In this document: piece after piece, positions 1-6,697 of the stretch | How the letters are laid out: the number at the start of each line of letters is the position of its first letter | Numbering within the stretch: the stretch's first letter is position 1 | From: JAIBJN01 sp035461525 | Lineage (GTDB): Bacteria; Actinomycetota; Thermoleophilia; Gaiellales; Gaiellaceae | DNA: 21,336 nt | Assembly: GCA_035461525.1 (NCBI GenBank) | Contig: DATHVD010000052.1 | Span: forward strand, 1 to 21,336 | Direction of reading: 5' to 3' | Notes under the pieces: generated by a model | The model's database searches: none | Seen by the model: only the letters and a program-made list of their open reading frames with translations | What the model was told of the DNA's origin: nothing | Position numbers and translations under genes: made by a program

Positions 1-105
1 CGTCCCGGCTGCTGCTCCTTCCGGCGACACGGCGCCGGGCGCCAGCAGCGCCAGTCCGGCGCAGGCGAAAACCCCTGCCGCAAGCCTCCCCCGGCCCCAA
101 GTCAA
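1..105 (-). CDS. N-terminus of a secreted protein (partial, runs off the window)
   Basis: Only the first 35 codons are present; the rest lies beyond base 1. The start is a TTG at 105-103. It is supported by a perfect AGGAGGT Shine-Dalgarno at 121-115 on the minus strand, 9 nt upstream. The peptide has a short basic N-terminus (MTWGRGR), a hydrophobic stretch (LAAGVFACAGLALLAP) and small residues, the layout of a Sec signal peptide, so the product is probably exported. Cys15 lies inside the hydrophobic core without a clear lipobox, so I do not call a lipoprotein. No mature domain is visible and no function can be assigned. It is divergent from tRNA-Val. Confidence 0.6.
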   Translation of the reverse strand, partial: MTWGRGRLAAGVFACAGLALLAPGAVSPEGAAAGT

Positions 106-177
106 GAGACCGCTACCTCCTATCGAGTGACCGAGCCATACTTGCACAGGAGCGCAGCGGCTCCAAGGGACGGCGGC

Positions 178-183
178 TAAGCT
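178..183 (+). promoter_or_regulatory. Possible -10 box of tRNA-Val
   Basis: TAAGCT fits TAnnnT and sits 9 nt before the tRNA 5' end, which suits a short 5' leader. No good -35 hexamer lies 16-18 nt upstream, so this is weak. Confidence 0.3.
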
Positions 184-192
184 CTCGTAACG

Positions 193-264
193 GGGCGCGT
201 AGCTCAGCGGGAGAGCGCCCGCTTCACACGCGGGAGGTCGCTGGTTCGATCCCAGCTGCGCCCA
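193..264 (+). tRNA. tRNA-Val (anticodon CAC)
   Basis: A complete 72-nt cloverleaf can be folded by eye. The acceptor GGGCGCG pairs with TGCGCCC (last pair G-U). The D stem is GCTC/GAGC. The anticodon stem is CCCGC/GCGGG with loop TTCACAC, giving anticodon CAC (reads GUG). The T arm is GCTGG/CCAGC with loop TTCGATC, and the discriminator is A264. CCA is not encoded, since the next bases are CTG, so it must be added after transcription. The minus-strand reading frame through this gene is an artefact. Confidence 0.95.
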
Positions 265-386
265 CTGCTTCCCGCCAGGCCATCTCCCCCGGTTGAGGAA
301 TGGAGTTCCGCGCGCGACGAGCCTACGTTCCGCTCATCGGGTACTGCGGCCCCCGCACCCGGGATGCGGGAGACATAGGAGAGACG
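265..386 (+). other. Leader region of the subtilase gene with a small hairpin
   Basis: This 122-nt gap between tRNA-Val and the subtilase start holds an inverted repeat at 352-370 (CCCGCA / TGCGGG, 7-nt loop), ending 6 nt before the Shine-Dalgarno AGGAGAG at 377-383. TACGTT at 324-329 is a possible -10 box without a convincing -35. The hairpin could sit in the 5' UTR; its role is unknown. Confidence 0.3.
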
Positions 387-2078
387 ATGACAAGGGATGA
401 TGGCGTCCGCCGCGTCGCGTCCGGTCGGCCGGACGAGGCGCGCGCGAGCGCGCTCTGGGGACGGAAGGGCAAGCTCCTCGCCGCCCTCTGCGGCGTCCTC
501 GCGGCTCCGCTCCTGGCGCCGTCTGCCGCGCTCTCGGCAGCCTACGTGCACCCCCCGCTTCTCGAGCGCGCCGAGCGCAATCCCGCCGCCAGCTTCCAGG
601 TCATCGTCGTCGCCGAGACCGGGGTCCCCGCCTCGAAGCTCAGGAACGAGACCCTGAGGCACAGGGGCACGTCGCTCGGCGACGTGAGCCGGGTGTTCCG
701 GGTCATCCCCGCTCTCGCGGTCGAGCTGACCGGCAGCCAGCTGCTCGAGCTCGCGGAGGACGGCGACGTCGCGTCGATCACGCCCGACGGCGAGCTGATC
801 GGGACGGGCGACGGCGACGCGCCCGAGCAGGTGTGGCGGGAGGCGATGCGTGTCGCGGAGCTCAACGCGACGACGGCCGGCCTGCGCGTCCCCGCGATCG
901 CCCTCGTCGACTCGGGCGTCCAGGACGGTCACGCGGCGTTCGGCGGGCGCGTCTCGGTGAAGAGGAACCTCTCCAGCCTGCAGACGAGCGTCTCGGGCGG
1001 CGACGAGCTCGGCCACGGGACGCTCGTGGCCGGAATCGCAGCGGGAAGCGGAGAGTACCCCGGGGTTTCCCCGACGTCGAAGATCGTCTCGCTTCGCGTC
1101 CTGAATCGCGAAGGCCGCTCGTCTTCGAGCGACGTCCTCATGGCAGCCGATTGGCTGTACCGGCACGCGCTCTCGGAGGGAATCCGGGTGGCGAACTTCT
1201 CGATCGTCTCGATCAACCCGGACCTGGGCCTCTTCGACCCCATCAACCTCGCGGTCGAGCAGCTCTGGCGGCGCGGCATCGTCGTCGTGGCCGCCGCCGG
1301 GAACCACGGTCCCGGCCACATGCTGTTCGCCCCGGCCTCGAGCCCGTTCGCCATCACCGTCGGCGCGACCGACACGAACGGCACGGCGGCGACGGACGAC
1401 GACTTCAACGCGCCGTGGTCGGGCTACGGCTACACGGGCGAGGGCTTCGCCAAGCCGGAGCTGGCGGCGCCGGGCCGGTATATGGTCGGCCCGGTGGCGA
1501 AGGGCTCCGTCCTCGAGACCATGTTCTCCGACCGGCTCGTCGGCCGGGACTGGATCTGGATGTCCGGGACGTCGTTCGCCGCCCCCGTCGTCTCCGGAGC
1601 GGCCGCCCAGATCCTCGCCCGGCACCCCGACTGGACGCCGGATCAGGTCAAGGGCGCGCTCATGGCGACCGCCCGGTCCCTGCCGCTCGCGGATTCCGGC
1701 TCCGTCGGTGTCGGGACGATCGATCCGGTCGCCGCGACGAGTCTGGCCGAGGCGCCGGACGGCAACGCGCACCTCGCGCCGTTCGCCGAGCGCGAGCGCA
1801 ACGCGGTCCTCTTCGACCGCGACGCGTGGGTGGCCGTCGCCATCGACGACCCGAGCTGGGCCGAGGCCTCCTGGGCCAAGGCGTCGTGGGCCCAGGCCTC
1901 CTGGGCCAAGGCATCGTGGGCGAACGAGACCTGGTCGAGCGCGTCGTGGGCGAGCGCGTCCTGGGCCAAGGCGTCGTGGGCGAACGCCACCTGGGCGAGC
2001 GCGTCCTGGGCGAAAGCCTCCTGGGCGAGCGCGTCCTGGGCGAAGGCTTCCTGGGCGAAGGGGATCGCCGTCGAGTAG
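387..2078 (+). CDS. Secreted subtilisin-like serine protease (S8) with a C-terminal Trp-pentapeptide tail
   Basis: This is a 563-residue exported endopeptidase. An upstream in-frame ATG at 300 exists, but the ATG at 387 has an SD (AGGAG, 5-nt spacing) and puts the signal peptide near the N-terminus (hydrophobic segment about residues 29-50). An I9-like propeptide follows (about 70-140). The catalytic domain spans about 165-445. Its triad is complete: Asp175 in LVDSGV, His210 in GHGTLVAG and Ser396 in MSGTSFAAP; the oxyanion Asn306 is in AAAGNHGP. After the catalytic domain comes a linker and a tail of 14 tryptophans spaced exactly five residues apart (consensus A-S-W-A-K/S/N), ending seven residues before the stop. 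The protease call is secure; the tail function is not known to me. No operon partner: the downstream gene converges. Confidence 0.94.
   Translation: MTRDDGVRRVASGRPDEARASALWGRKGKLLAALCGVLAAPLLAPSAALSAAYVHPPLLERAERNPAASFQVIVVAETGVPASKLRNETLRHRGTSLGDVSRVFRVIPALAVELTGSQLLELAEDGDVASITPDGELIGTGDGDAPEQVWREAMRVAELNATTAGLRVPAIALVDSGVQDGHAAFGGRVSVKRNLSSLQTSVSGGDELGHGTLVAGIAAGSGEYPGVSPTSKIVSLRVLNREGRSSSSDVLMAADWLYRHALSEGIRVANFSIVSINPDLGLFDPINLAVEQLWRRGIVVVAAAGNHGPGHMLFAPASSPFAITVGATDTNGTAATDDDFNAPWSGYGYTGEGFAKPELAAPGRYMVGPVAKGSVLETMFSDRLVGRDWIWMSGTSFAAPVVSGAAAQILARHPDWTPDQVKGALMATARSLPLADSGSVGVGTIDPVAATSLAEAPDGNAHLAPFAERERNAVLFDRDAWVAVAIDDPSWAEASWAKASWAQASWAKASWANETWSSASWASASWAKASWANATWASASWAKASWASASWAKASWAKGIAVE
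1854..2057 (+). repeat. 15-nt tandem repeat encoding the W-pentapeptide tail
   Basis: TGG recurs at 1857, 1872, 1887 and so on to 2052 with an exact 15-nt period, 14 copies in all. The tryptophan is invariant. The preceding residues are nearly always A-S (A-T or E-T in variants), and the two after it vary among AK, AQ, AE, AN, AS and SS. Synonymous and non-synonymous differences are scattered, so the array is diverged and retained as coding sequence rather than freshly expanded. Confidence 0.95.
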
Positions 2079-2079
2079 C

Positions 2080-2094
2080 GGCGCCGGGGGCGCT
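2080..2094. terminator. Short GC hairpin between convergent genes
   Basis: GCGCC-GGG-GGCGC (2081-2093) forms a 5-bp stem in the 15-nt gap between the subtilase stop and the converging membrane-protein stop. No T run follows on either strand, so a shared terminator is only a possibility. Confidence 0.3.
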
Positions 2095-2615
2095 CAGGCG
2101 AGCTCGACGACGCTGCGGAAGCGGTCGCGGAAGAGCCGTCTCGCCAGCGCCGTCGCCACGAGCCCGACGAGCCCGCTGATCACGAAGGCGGCCGAGAAGC
2201 GCGACCAGAGCACGATCCCGTAGCCGGCGATGGCAGCCGACACGGCCATCGTCGACCACGAGAGCGCCCAGTCCTCCAGATCGAACGCGCTCCGCGCCTT
2301 CTCGCCGGGGAGGTCGCGCGAGCGCCGGGCGAAGTCCTCGTAGGCGGCGAGCGTCGCGCCCGCCGGATCGTCGCGCTGCGTCCGCATGAACGTGCCGACG
2401 ACGAGGATCCGCAGCGAGAGGTGGCGGCAGAGGAGGTCCACGTAGACGGCGACGGGCGGGATCGCGCAGAGCACGAGATCGGCGTGGCGGAGGCCCTCCG
2501 AGCCGGCGAAGCCGAGGCCGGCCGCGCCCAGGCCCCCCACGAGACCGAGCTTCCACTTGAGCAGGTCGGAGCGCACCCGCTGGCCCTGCAGGATCTCCTC
2601 GCGCAAGGTCTCCAT
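2094..2615 (-). CDS. Four-helix integral membrane protein, function unknown
   Basis: This 173-residue protein has hydrophobic segments at about 22-37, 46-65, 117-137 and 140-158, separated by a charged soluble stretch (78-115, rich in R, D and E). That gives two TM hairpins around a roughly 40-residue cytoplasmic or external loop. Its ATG overlaps the TGA of the upstream gene in a TGATG junction, so the two are almost certainly translated together. I do not recognise a named family. Paired TM hairpins with a helical soluble region recall SLATT-type membrane proteins, but no residue signature supports that. The C-terminus is basic (RRLFRDRFR). Confidence 0.75.
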   Translation of the reverse strand: METLREEILQGQRVRSDLLKWKLGLVGGLGAAGLGFAGSEGLRHADLVLCAIPPVAVYVDLLCRHLSLRILVVGTFMRTQRDDPAGATLAAYEDFARRSRDLPGEKARSAFDLEDWALSWSTMAVSAAIAGYGIVLWSRFSAAFVISGLVGLVATALARRLFRDRFRSVVELA

Positions 2616-3157
2616 CAGCGGCGCTGGCCGAGCGACACGAGCTGCCAGAGGACGCCGGCGCCGACGAGGAAGCCGACGACTGCACCGCCGCCGCGGGCGG
2701 CGTCCAGCCCGACGGCTGCGAGCAGCCCCCAGCCGACGAGGTAACCCCAGCCGCCGAGCGCGGCGGCGTAGACGAGCGCGAGGCCGTTGCCGTGGGAGAC
2801 GGGGAAGAAGCCCGCTAGCCGCTGCGTGATCCCCGGACGCTCGCTGAAGAGGCCGCCGGGCGCGTCCGCGGCCGAGCCGAGCCCGAGACGGCGCTCCAGC
2901 GCCTGCGCACGCGCGTGGAACGTCGCCGAGATCTGCGAGTTCCGGAGCTCGTAGACGAAGACGCCGGCCGTGGCGACGAGCCCGAGGACGCCGACGCCGA
3001 GGAGCTCCGCCGCGGGCCGCGGCCGGTTCAGGAGCGCGACGGCTGCCCCCGAGACCGCGGGGACGAAGGCGAGCAGGCGGAAGCGGACGTCGGTGAGCGT
3101 GCGGAGCGCCTGCGTCGTCTGGTCGTAGTCGAGCCGAAGCCTGTCGTCCGCGTCCAC
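2615..3157 (-). CDS. Four-helix integral membrane protein, first gene of a coupled pair
   Basis: This is 180 residues if it starts at the GTG at 3157, the most reasonable start in a frame that stays open far upstream by chance. It begins with a conserved-looking amphipathic stretch (DYDQTTQALRTLTDVRFR), followed by TM segments at about 27-43 and 50-70, a soluble helix (ELRNSQISATFHARAQALE, 70-90), and TM segments at about 124-149 and 157-175. The layout mirrors its downstream partner, with two TM pairs around a soluble middle. No strong SD is visible (GGTGGG is too far upstream). It is divergent from the ECF sigma gene and may share a control region. Family and function are not recognised. 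Confidence 0.7.
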   Translation of the reverse strand: MDADDRLRLDYDQTTQALRTLTDVRFRLLAFVPAVSGAAVALLNRPRPAAELLGVGVLGLVATAGVFVYELRNSQISATFHARAQALERRLGLGSAADAPGGLFSERPGITQRLAGFFPVSHGNGLALVYAAALGGWGYLVGWGLLAAVGLDAARGGGAVVGFLVGAGVLWQLVSLGQRR

Positions 3158-3214
3158 GGGTGCTTCAATCCCACCATGGCGGTCGGACGTGACGGAACCG
3201 GCCCGCTGCGGCGT

Positions 3215-3754
3215 ATGAGGATCGTGAACGCGCTCGCGCCGACGCTGCCGGGGCGGATCCCGCACACGCGGAGCTTCGCCGAGGCCGCGGAGGAGCACCT
3301 CGACGCCGTGCACCGCTACCTGCTGATGCTCACCGCCGACCCCGCCGCTGCCGACGACCTGACCGCCGAGACCTTCGAGAAGGCCCTGCGCTCCTGGCGG
3401 CGCTACGACCCGCGGCGGGCCTCCGAGCGGACCTGGCTCTGCCGCATCGCCCGCAGCGCGGCGCTCGACCACTTCCGGGCGGAGGCGCGGCGCCGCCGGC
3501 GCGAGGAGCGCTACGCGGCCGAGGCGCCGCGCGACCTGGCCGCGCCGGAGCTCGGCTTCTCGCCGGAGCTCGACGCGGCGCTGCGCTCGCTCACGGCGGC
3601 CGAGCGGGAGATGCTGGCCCTGCGAATCGTGCTCGACCTCGACGCCGAGGCGGCCGCGCGCGTGCTCGGCGCCTCGCGGACGGCCTGCTCGATGCGGTTC
3701 GCGCGGGCGCTCGGAAAGCTCGAGGAGAGGATGGAGCCCCATGTCGTCGCCTGA
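3215..3754 (+). CDS. ECF (sigma-70 family) RNA polymerase sigma factor
   Basis: The 179-residue protein has the two-domain ECF layout. Region 2 is about 25-92, with DDLTAETFEKALRSWRRYD as the core-binding/-10 helix and RTWLCRIARSAALDHFRA as the region 2.4-like segment. A short linker follows, then region 4 at about 118-172 (LTAAEREMLALRIVLDLDAEAAARVL), the helix-turn-helix that reads the -35. It directs RNA polymerase to a small regulon, usually in response to an envelope signal. The start is uncertain: ATG 3176 or GTG 3224 are alternatives and none has a good SD. I chose 3215 because it leaves 57 nt for divergent promoters. The stop overlaps the next gene by 14 nt, the usual sigma/anti-sigma arrangement. 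Confidence 0.88.
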   Translation: MRIVNALAPTLPGRIPHTRSFAEAAEEHLDAVHRYLLMLTADPAAADDLTAETFEKALRSWRRYDPRRASERTWLCRIARSAALDHFRAEARRRRREERYAAEAPRDLAAPELGFSPELDAALRSLTAAEREMLALRIVLDLDAEAAARVLGASRTACSMRFARALGKLEERMEPHVVA

Positions 3755-4916
3755 CCCGATCGCGCCCGACCGTCTCGAGGAGCTTCTCGGCGGCGCCCTC
3801 CCCGAGGGCGAGCGCGAGGCGCTCGTCCAGGGGCTCGTCCGCGAGCTGCGCGCCGGGCAGGCGCCGGCGCCGGAGGCCGTGCGGGAGCGCGTGCGCGCGC
3901 TCGGGGGCGAGCGGCCGCGTCGGCGCGCTCCGCGGCTGGGCCTGGCGCTCGCGGCCGGCCTCGTGCTGCTGGCCGTCGCGGCGCTCGGCGCCGGGCTCGC
4001 GCTGCGGGACGGCGCCCGGGCGCCTGCCGCACTGGAGCAGCCCGACGCGAGGGAAGCGAGCGAGCTCCGGGACGCGCCCGCGGCGGCGGAGTCGGAGTCC
4101 GGAGGCGAGCAGCCGTTCTCCAGGGAAGACGCCGTCCGGCCGACCTCGGGCGACCTCCTCGACCAGACGGCGTCGGACCTCGCAGCGCCGCTCCCCGCCC
4201 CCGGCCGCGCGACGGACGTCGACCTCCTGATCGAGCTGCGGCTCGCCGGCGCCGACGAGCTGTCGGCCGCCGCCGCCGAGGCGATGACGATCACGCGCGA
4301 CCTCGGCGGCCACGTCGCCGGCTCGAACGTCGAGACCGACGAGGGCGAGGGCGAGGCCGAGATCGCGCTCCGCGTCCCCGTCGGCCGGGTCGAGGACGCG
4401 CTTGCCCGTCTCTCCGAGCTCGGCGTCGTGACCGCGCAGCGCGTCGAGACGCAGGACCTCCAAGCGGGAATCGACCGCCGCAGCTCCCGGATCGAGCGGC
4501 TCGAGCGGGACATCCGCATCGCCGAGCTGCGTCTCGAGAGCGAGATGCTCACCGAGGAGCAGCGGCTCCGACTCGAGATCCGCCTCGAGCGGCAGCGCTC
4601 GACTCTGGCCGGTCTCCAGCGTGCGAACGCCGCCGACCGGCGGGAGGCCGCCACCGCCGAGCTGACGCTGCTCCTGCACACGCGCGAGGCCTCGCCCGCG
4701 GTCGAGGAGGAGGACGAGGGCGGAGTGGTCGGCGCCGCCCGCGACGCGCTCCGCTTGCTGGCCGCGGCCGGCGTCGTCGCGCTCTTCGCCGCCATCGTCG
4801 TCAGCCCGTTCGTGCTCCTGCTCGCGGTCGCCGGGCTCGCCTTCCGCTCGCGCCGCCGCCGCACCGAGGCGCGCCTCCTCGACCGCGCCGAGCCCGCGAC
4901 GCCTCCGCGTCCCTGA
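3741..4916 (+). CDS. DUF4349 membrane protein, probable anti-sigma factor
   Basis: The 391-residue protein overlaps the sigma gene and has SD AGGAGAGG about 10 nt before its ATG. The order is: N-terminal helical cytoplasmic segment (1-60, RLEELLGGALPEGEREALV), TM helix (66-88), acidic/alanine-rich linker, then a DUF4349-type domain at about 155-312 that includes ALRVPVGRVEDALARL and a long coiled coil (about 235-300, IERLERDIRIAELRLE). A second hydrophobic segment (339-368) and a short basic tail follow. Gene order and topology suggest the N-terminus holds the sigma factor while the DUF4349 part senses outside the membrane. No HxxxCxxC zinc anti-sigma motif is present, so sequestration would use a different fold. 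The anti-sigma role is inferred from context, the DUF4349 call from sequence. Confidence 0.82.
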   Translation: MSSPDPIAPDRLEELLGGALPEGEREALVQGLVRELRAGQAPAPEAVRERVRALGGERPRRRAPRLGLALAAGLVLLAVAALGAGLALRDGARAPAALEQPDAREASELRDAPAAAESESGGEQPFSREDAVRPTSGDLLDQTASDLAAPLPAPGRATDVDLLIELRLAGADELSAAAAEAMTITRDLGGHVAGSNVETDEGEGEAEIALRVPVGRVEDALARLSELGVVTAQRVETQDLQAGIDRRSSRIERLERDIRIAELRLESEMLTEEQRLRLEIRLERQRSTLAGLQRANAADRREAATAELTLLLHTREASPAVEEEDEGGVVGAARDALRLLAAAGVVALFAAIVVSPFVLLLAVAGLAFRSRRRRTEARLLDRAEPATPPRP

Positions 4917-4938
4917 CGGTTTCCGCAACAATCCCGGC

Positions 4939-6135
4939 GTGGCAGTCGAGCCGGAGCTGCGCCGCTGGGAGGACCTCTTCGCCGCGCGCACGCGCGCCGC
5001 GACCGGGGAGGGCCTGCTCCAGATCCTCGCGCTCGCCGGCGCGCAGGACGTCATCTCCCTCGCCGGCGGCTTCCCCGACCCGCAGACCTTTCCGGGCCCG
5101 GCGCTCGCCGACATCTTCCGCGAGCTGACCGAGGTGGGCGACGCCTCGGCGTTCCAGTACGCGCCCACGCAGGGGCTGCCCGGGCCGCGCGACTACCTCG
5201 GGGAGCGGCTCGAGCGGCTGGACGGGCTGCGGCCGGGCGACGACGAGCTCATGGTCACGAGCGGCGCGGTCGAGGCGCTCGAGCTCGTCGGCAAGTCGTT
5301 CCTCGACCGGGGCGACCTCGTCCTCGTCGAGGCGCCCACGTACCTGGGCGCGATCATGGCCTTCCAGAGCTTCGAGACGCGCGTCGAGGCCGTAGCGCTC
5401 GACGAGGGCGGCCTCCGGGTGGACGAGCTGGAGCAACAGCTCGCGGCCGGGCCGGTGCCGAAGCTCCTCTACACGATCCCCGACTTCCAGAACCCGGCCG
5501 GCGTCAGCCTCGCCGCCGACCGGCGCGCGCCGCTCGTCGAGCTGGCCCGCCGCCACGGCTTCCTGATCGTCGAGGACGTCGCCTACCGTGAGCTCGGCTT
5601 CGGCGGCGACCTGCCGCCGAGCCTCTGGAGCCTCGCTCCGGACGTCGTCCTCCAGGCGGGGACGTTCTCGAAGACGTTCTTCCCGGGGGTGCGCCTGGGC
5701 TGGGCCGCGGGCCCGGCGGAGGTCGTCGCCAAGCTCGTCTGGGCCAAGCAGAACACCGACCAGTGCGCCTCGGCCCTCGCGCAGCGCCTGCTCGAGGAAT
5801 ACGGCCGCCGCGGCCTCCTCGACGAGCAGATCGCCCGCTCGCGCGCGCTCTACGGCTCACGGTGCGACGCACTCCTCGCCGCGCTCGACCGACACGCCGG
5901 CGGCCGGGCGTCGTGGACGCGGCCGGGGGGCGGCTTCTTCGCCTGGCTCGAGCTGCCGGAGGGCGCCGACGCGGTCGCGTTCGCCGGGCGGGCGCTCGAC
6001 GTGGGCGTCGCGGTCGTCCCGGGGCCGCCGTTCTTCCCGGACGGAAGGGGCGAGCGGCACGTGCGCCTCTCCTTCAGCCGCCCGACCGAGGACGAGATCG
6101 AGGAAGCCGTCCGCCGACTGGCGGAGCTCCTCTAG
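4939..6135 (+). CDS. PLP-dependent aminotransferase, class I/II (2-aminoadipate/aromatic type)
   Basis: This is a 398-residue fold-type I aminotransferase. PLP-site residues are visible: Tyr74 in the FQYAPTQG segment, Asn185 in PDFQNPAG, Asp213 and Tyr216 in VEDVAYREL, Lys245 (Schiff base) in GTFSKTFFPG, Arg252, and Arg376 in HVRLSFS for the substrate carboxylate. The FQYAPTQGLPGPRDYL and PDFQNPAGVSL motifs place it with LysN/2-aminoadipate and MocR-type aminotransferases. It has no N-terminal DNA-binding domain, so it is a stand-alone enzyme. The substrate cannot be read from sequence. The start is GTG without an SD; AACAAT six nt upstream could be a -10 box of a leaderless mRNA. It ends convergently on the lipoprotein gene, the two stops sharing CTAG. 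Confidence 0.92.
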   Translation: MAVEPELRRWEDLFAARTRAATGEGLLQILALAGAQDVISLAGGFPDPQTFPGPALADIFRELTEVGDASAFQYAPTQGLPGPRDYLGERLERLDGLRPGDDELMVTSGAVEALELVGKSFLDRGDLVLVEAPTYLGAIMAFQSFETRVEAVALDEGGLRVDELEQQLAAGPVPKLLYTIPDFQNPAGVSLAADRRAPLVELARRHGFLIVEDVAYRELGFGGDLPPSLWSLAPDVVLQAGTFSKTFFPGVRLGWAAGPAEVVAKLVWAKQNTDQCASALAQRLLEEYGRRGLLDEQIARSRALYGSRCDALLAALDRHAGGRASWTRPGGGFFAWLELPEGADAVAFAGRALDVGVAVVPGPPFFPDGRGERHVRLSFSRPTEDEIEEAVRRLAELL

Positions 6136-6599
6136 CTCTCCGGGTCCTCGATCACCTGGAGCTCGTCCGCGCACGCGCGCGAGGGATCGCCCTCGCGGCA
6201 CGGGGCCGCTCGCTCGTCGTCCCAGATGGCGGCGAACGCCTGGAGGCCCTCGCGGCGCAGGTGCATCCAGGTGCCGTCGCGGAGGTCCTCGGCGGAGACG
6301 ACCGTCCAGCCGCTCTCCCGGGCGCTCTCCTCGACAGCGGCGACGCGGTCCTCCTCGGAGAGAGAGGAGACGAAGTACACGCGAACGCAGGTCGGGTTCC
6401 CGCGCAGCTGGACGCATGCGCCCCGGGTCGTGTCGACGATCTCGGCGCCGGCGGGAACCAGCGCCTGCCCGGCCGCGTCGAGGTCGGCGAGCTTCTCCTC
6501 GGAGGCCCCGACCGTGCAGCCGGCGAGCGCGAGCGCCGCGGCGGCGAGCGCGGTGAGGGCGAGGCACAGGCGAAGGACGGGGGGGACCACGTCACCCAT
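6132..6599 (-). CDS. Small secreted lipoprotein, function unknown
   Basis: This 155-residue protein has a lipoprotein signal peptide: hydrophobic core LRLCLALTALAAAALA and lipobox LAGC with Cys28 as the lipidation site. The mature part is acidic and compact, containing VRVYFVSSLSEEDRVAAVEE, SGWTV and WMHLRREGLQAFAAIWDD, with four further cysteines (62, 71, 124, 133) that could form two disulfides outside the membrane. I recognise no named domain. The ATG at 6599 has no clear SD. A 17-bp palindrome lies about 40 nt upstream at 6639-6655. Its TAG overlaps the aminotransferase stop in the palindrome CTAG. Confidence 0.85.
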   Translation of the reverse strand: MGDVVPPVLRLCLALTALAAAALALAGCTVGASEEKLADLDAAGQALVPAGAEIVDTTRGACVQLRGNPTCVRVYFVSSLSEEDRVAAVEESARESGWTVVSAEDLRDGTWMHLRREGLQAFAAIWDDERAAPCREGDPSRACADELQVIEDPES

Positions 6600-6638
6600 G
6601 GTGACCGGACCGAGCGTCCCGCGCCTCCGAAACCCGCC

Positions 6639-6655
6639 TGCAACAGACTGTTGCA
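6639..6655. promoter_or_regulatory. Perfect inverted repeat, candidate operator
   Basis: TGCAACA-GAC-TGTTGCA has 7-bp perfect arms around a 3-bp centre. It is AT-richer than its surroundings and lies between the MscS gene stop and the lipoprotein start (ATG at 6599). Size and symmetry suit a dimeric regulator such as a TetR-type protein. No T run follows, so a terminator is less likely. The regulator is not identified in the window. Confidence 0.5.
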
Positions 6656-6697
6656 AGCGAACTCGGGGCGGGGCCCGCGGCTCCGGGCAGGACGGGG

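Noticed and set aside
149..164. GGAGC-GCAGCG-GCTCC hairpin upstream of tRNA-Val
   Set aside because: Five-bp GC arms of this kind arise often by chance at this base composition, and it is not placed at a promoter or gene end in a telling way.
204..1772. Minus-strand frame ending in GRSWDRTSDLPRVKRALSR
   Set aside because: That end is the well-known false translation of a tRNA gene (here tRNA-Val), and the rest is antisense to the subtilase.
1643..1990. Minus-strand frame with its own pentapeptide repeat (AHDALAQDAL type)
   Set aside because: Any 15-nt tandem repeat yields a repeating peptide in every open frame. The plus frame carries the protease domains.
1854..2057. CRISPR-like array
   Set aside because: Units are contiguous 15-mers with no spacers and lie inside a coding sequence. 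The same holds for the 9-nt KPA repeat at 7896-7972.
2615..4864. A 749-residue minus-strand frame opposite the sigma and DUF4349 genes
   Set aside because: Only its last 180 residues look like a real membrane protein; the rest is Ser/Arg/Ala-rich shadow of the plus-strand genes.
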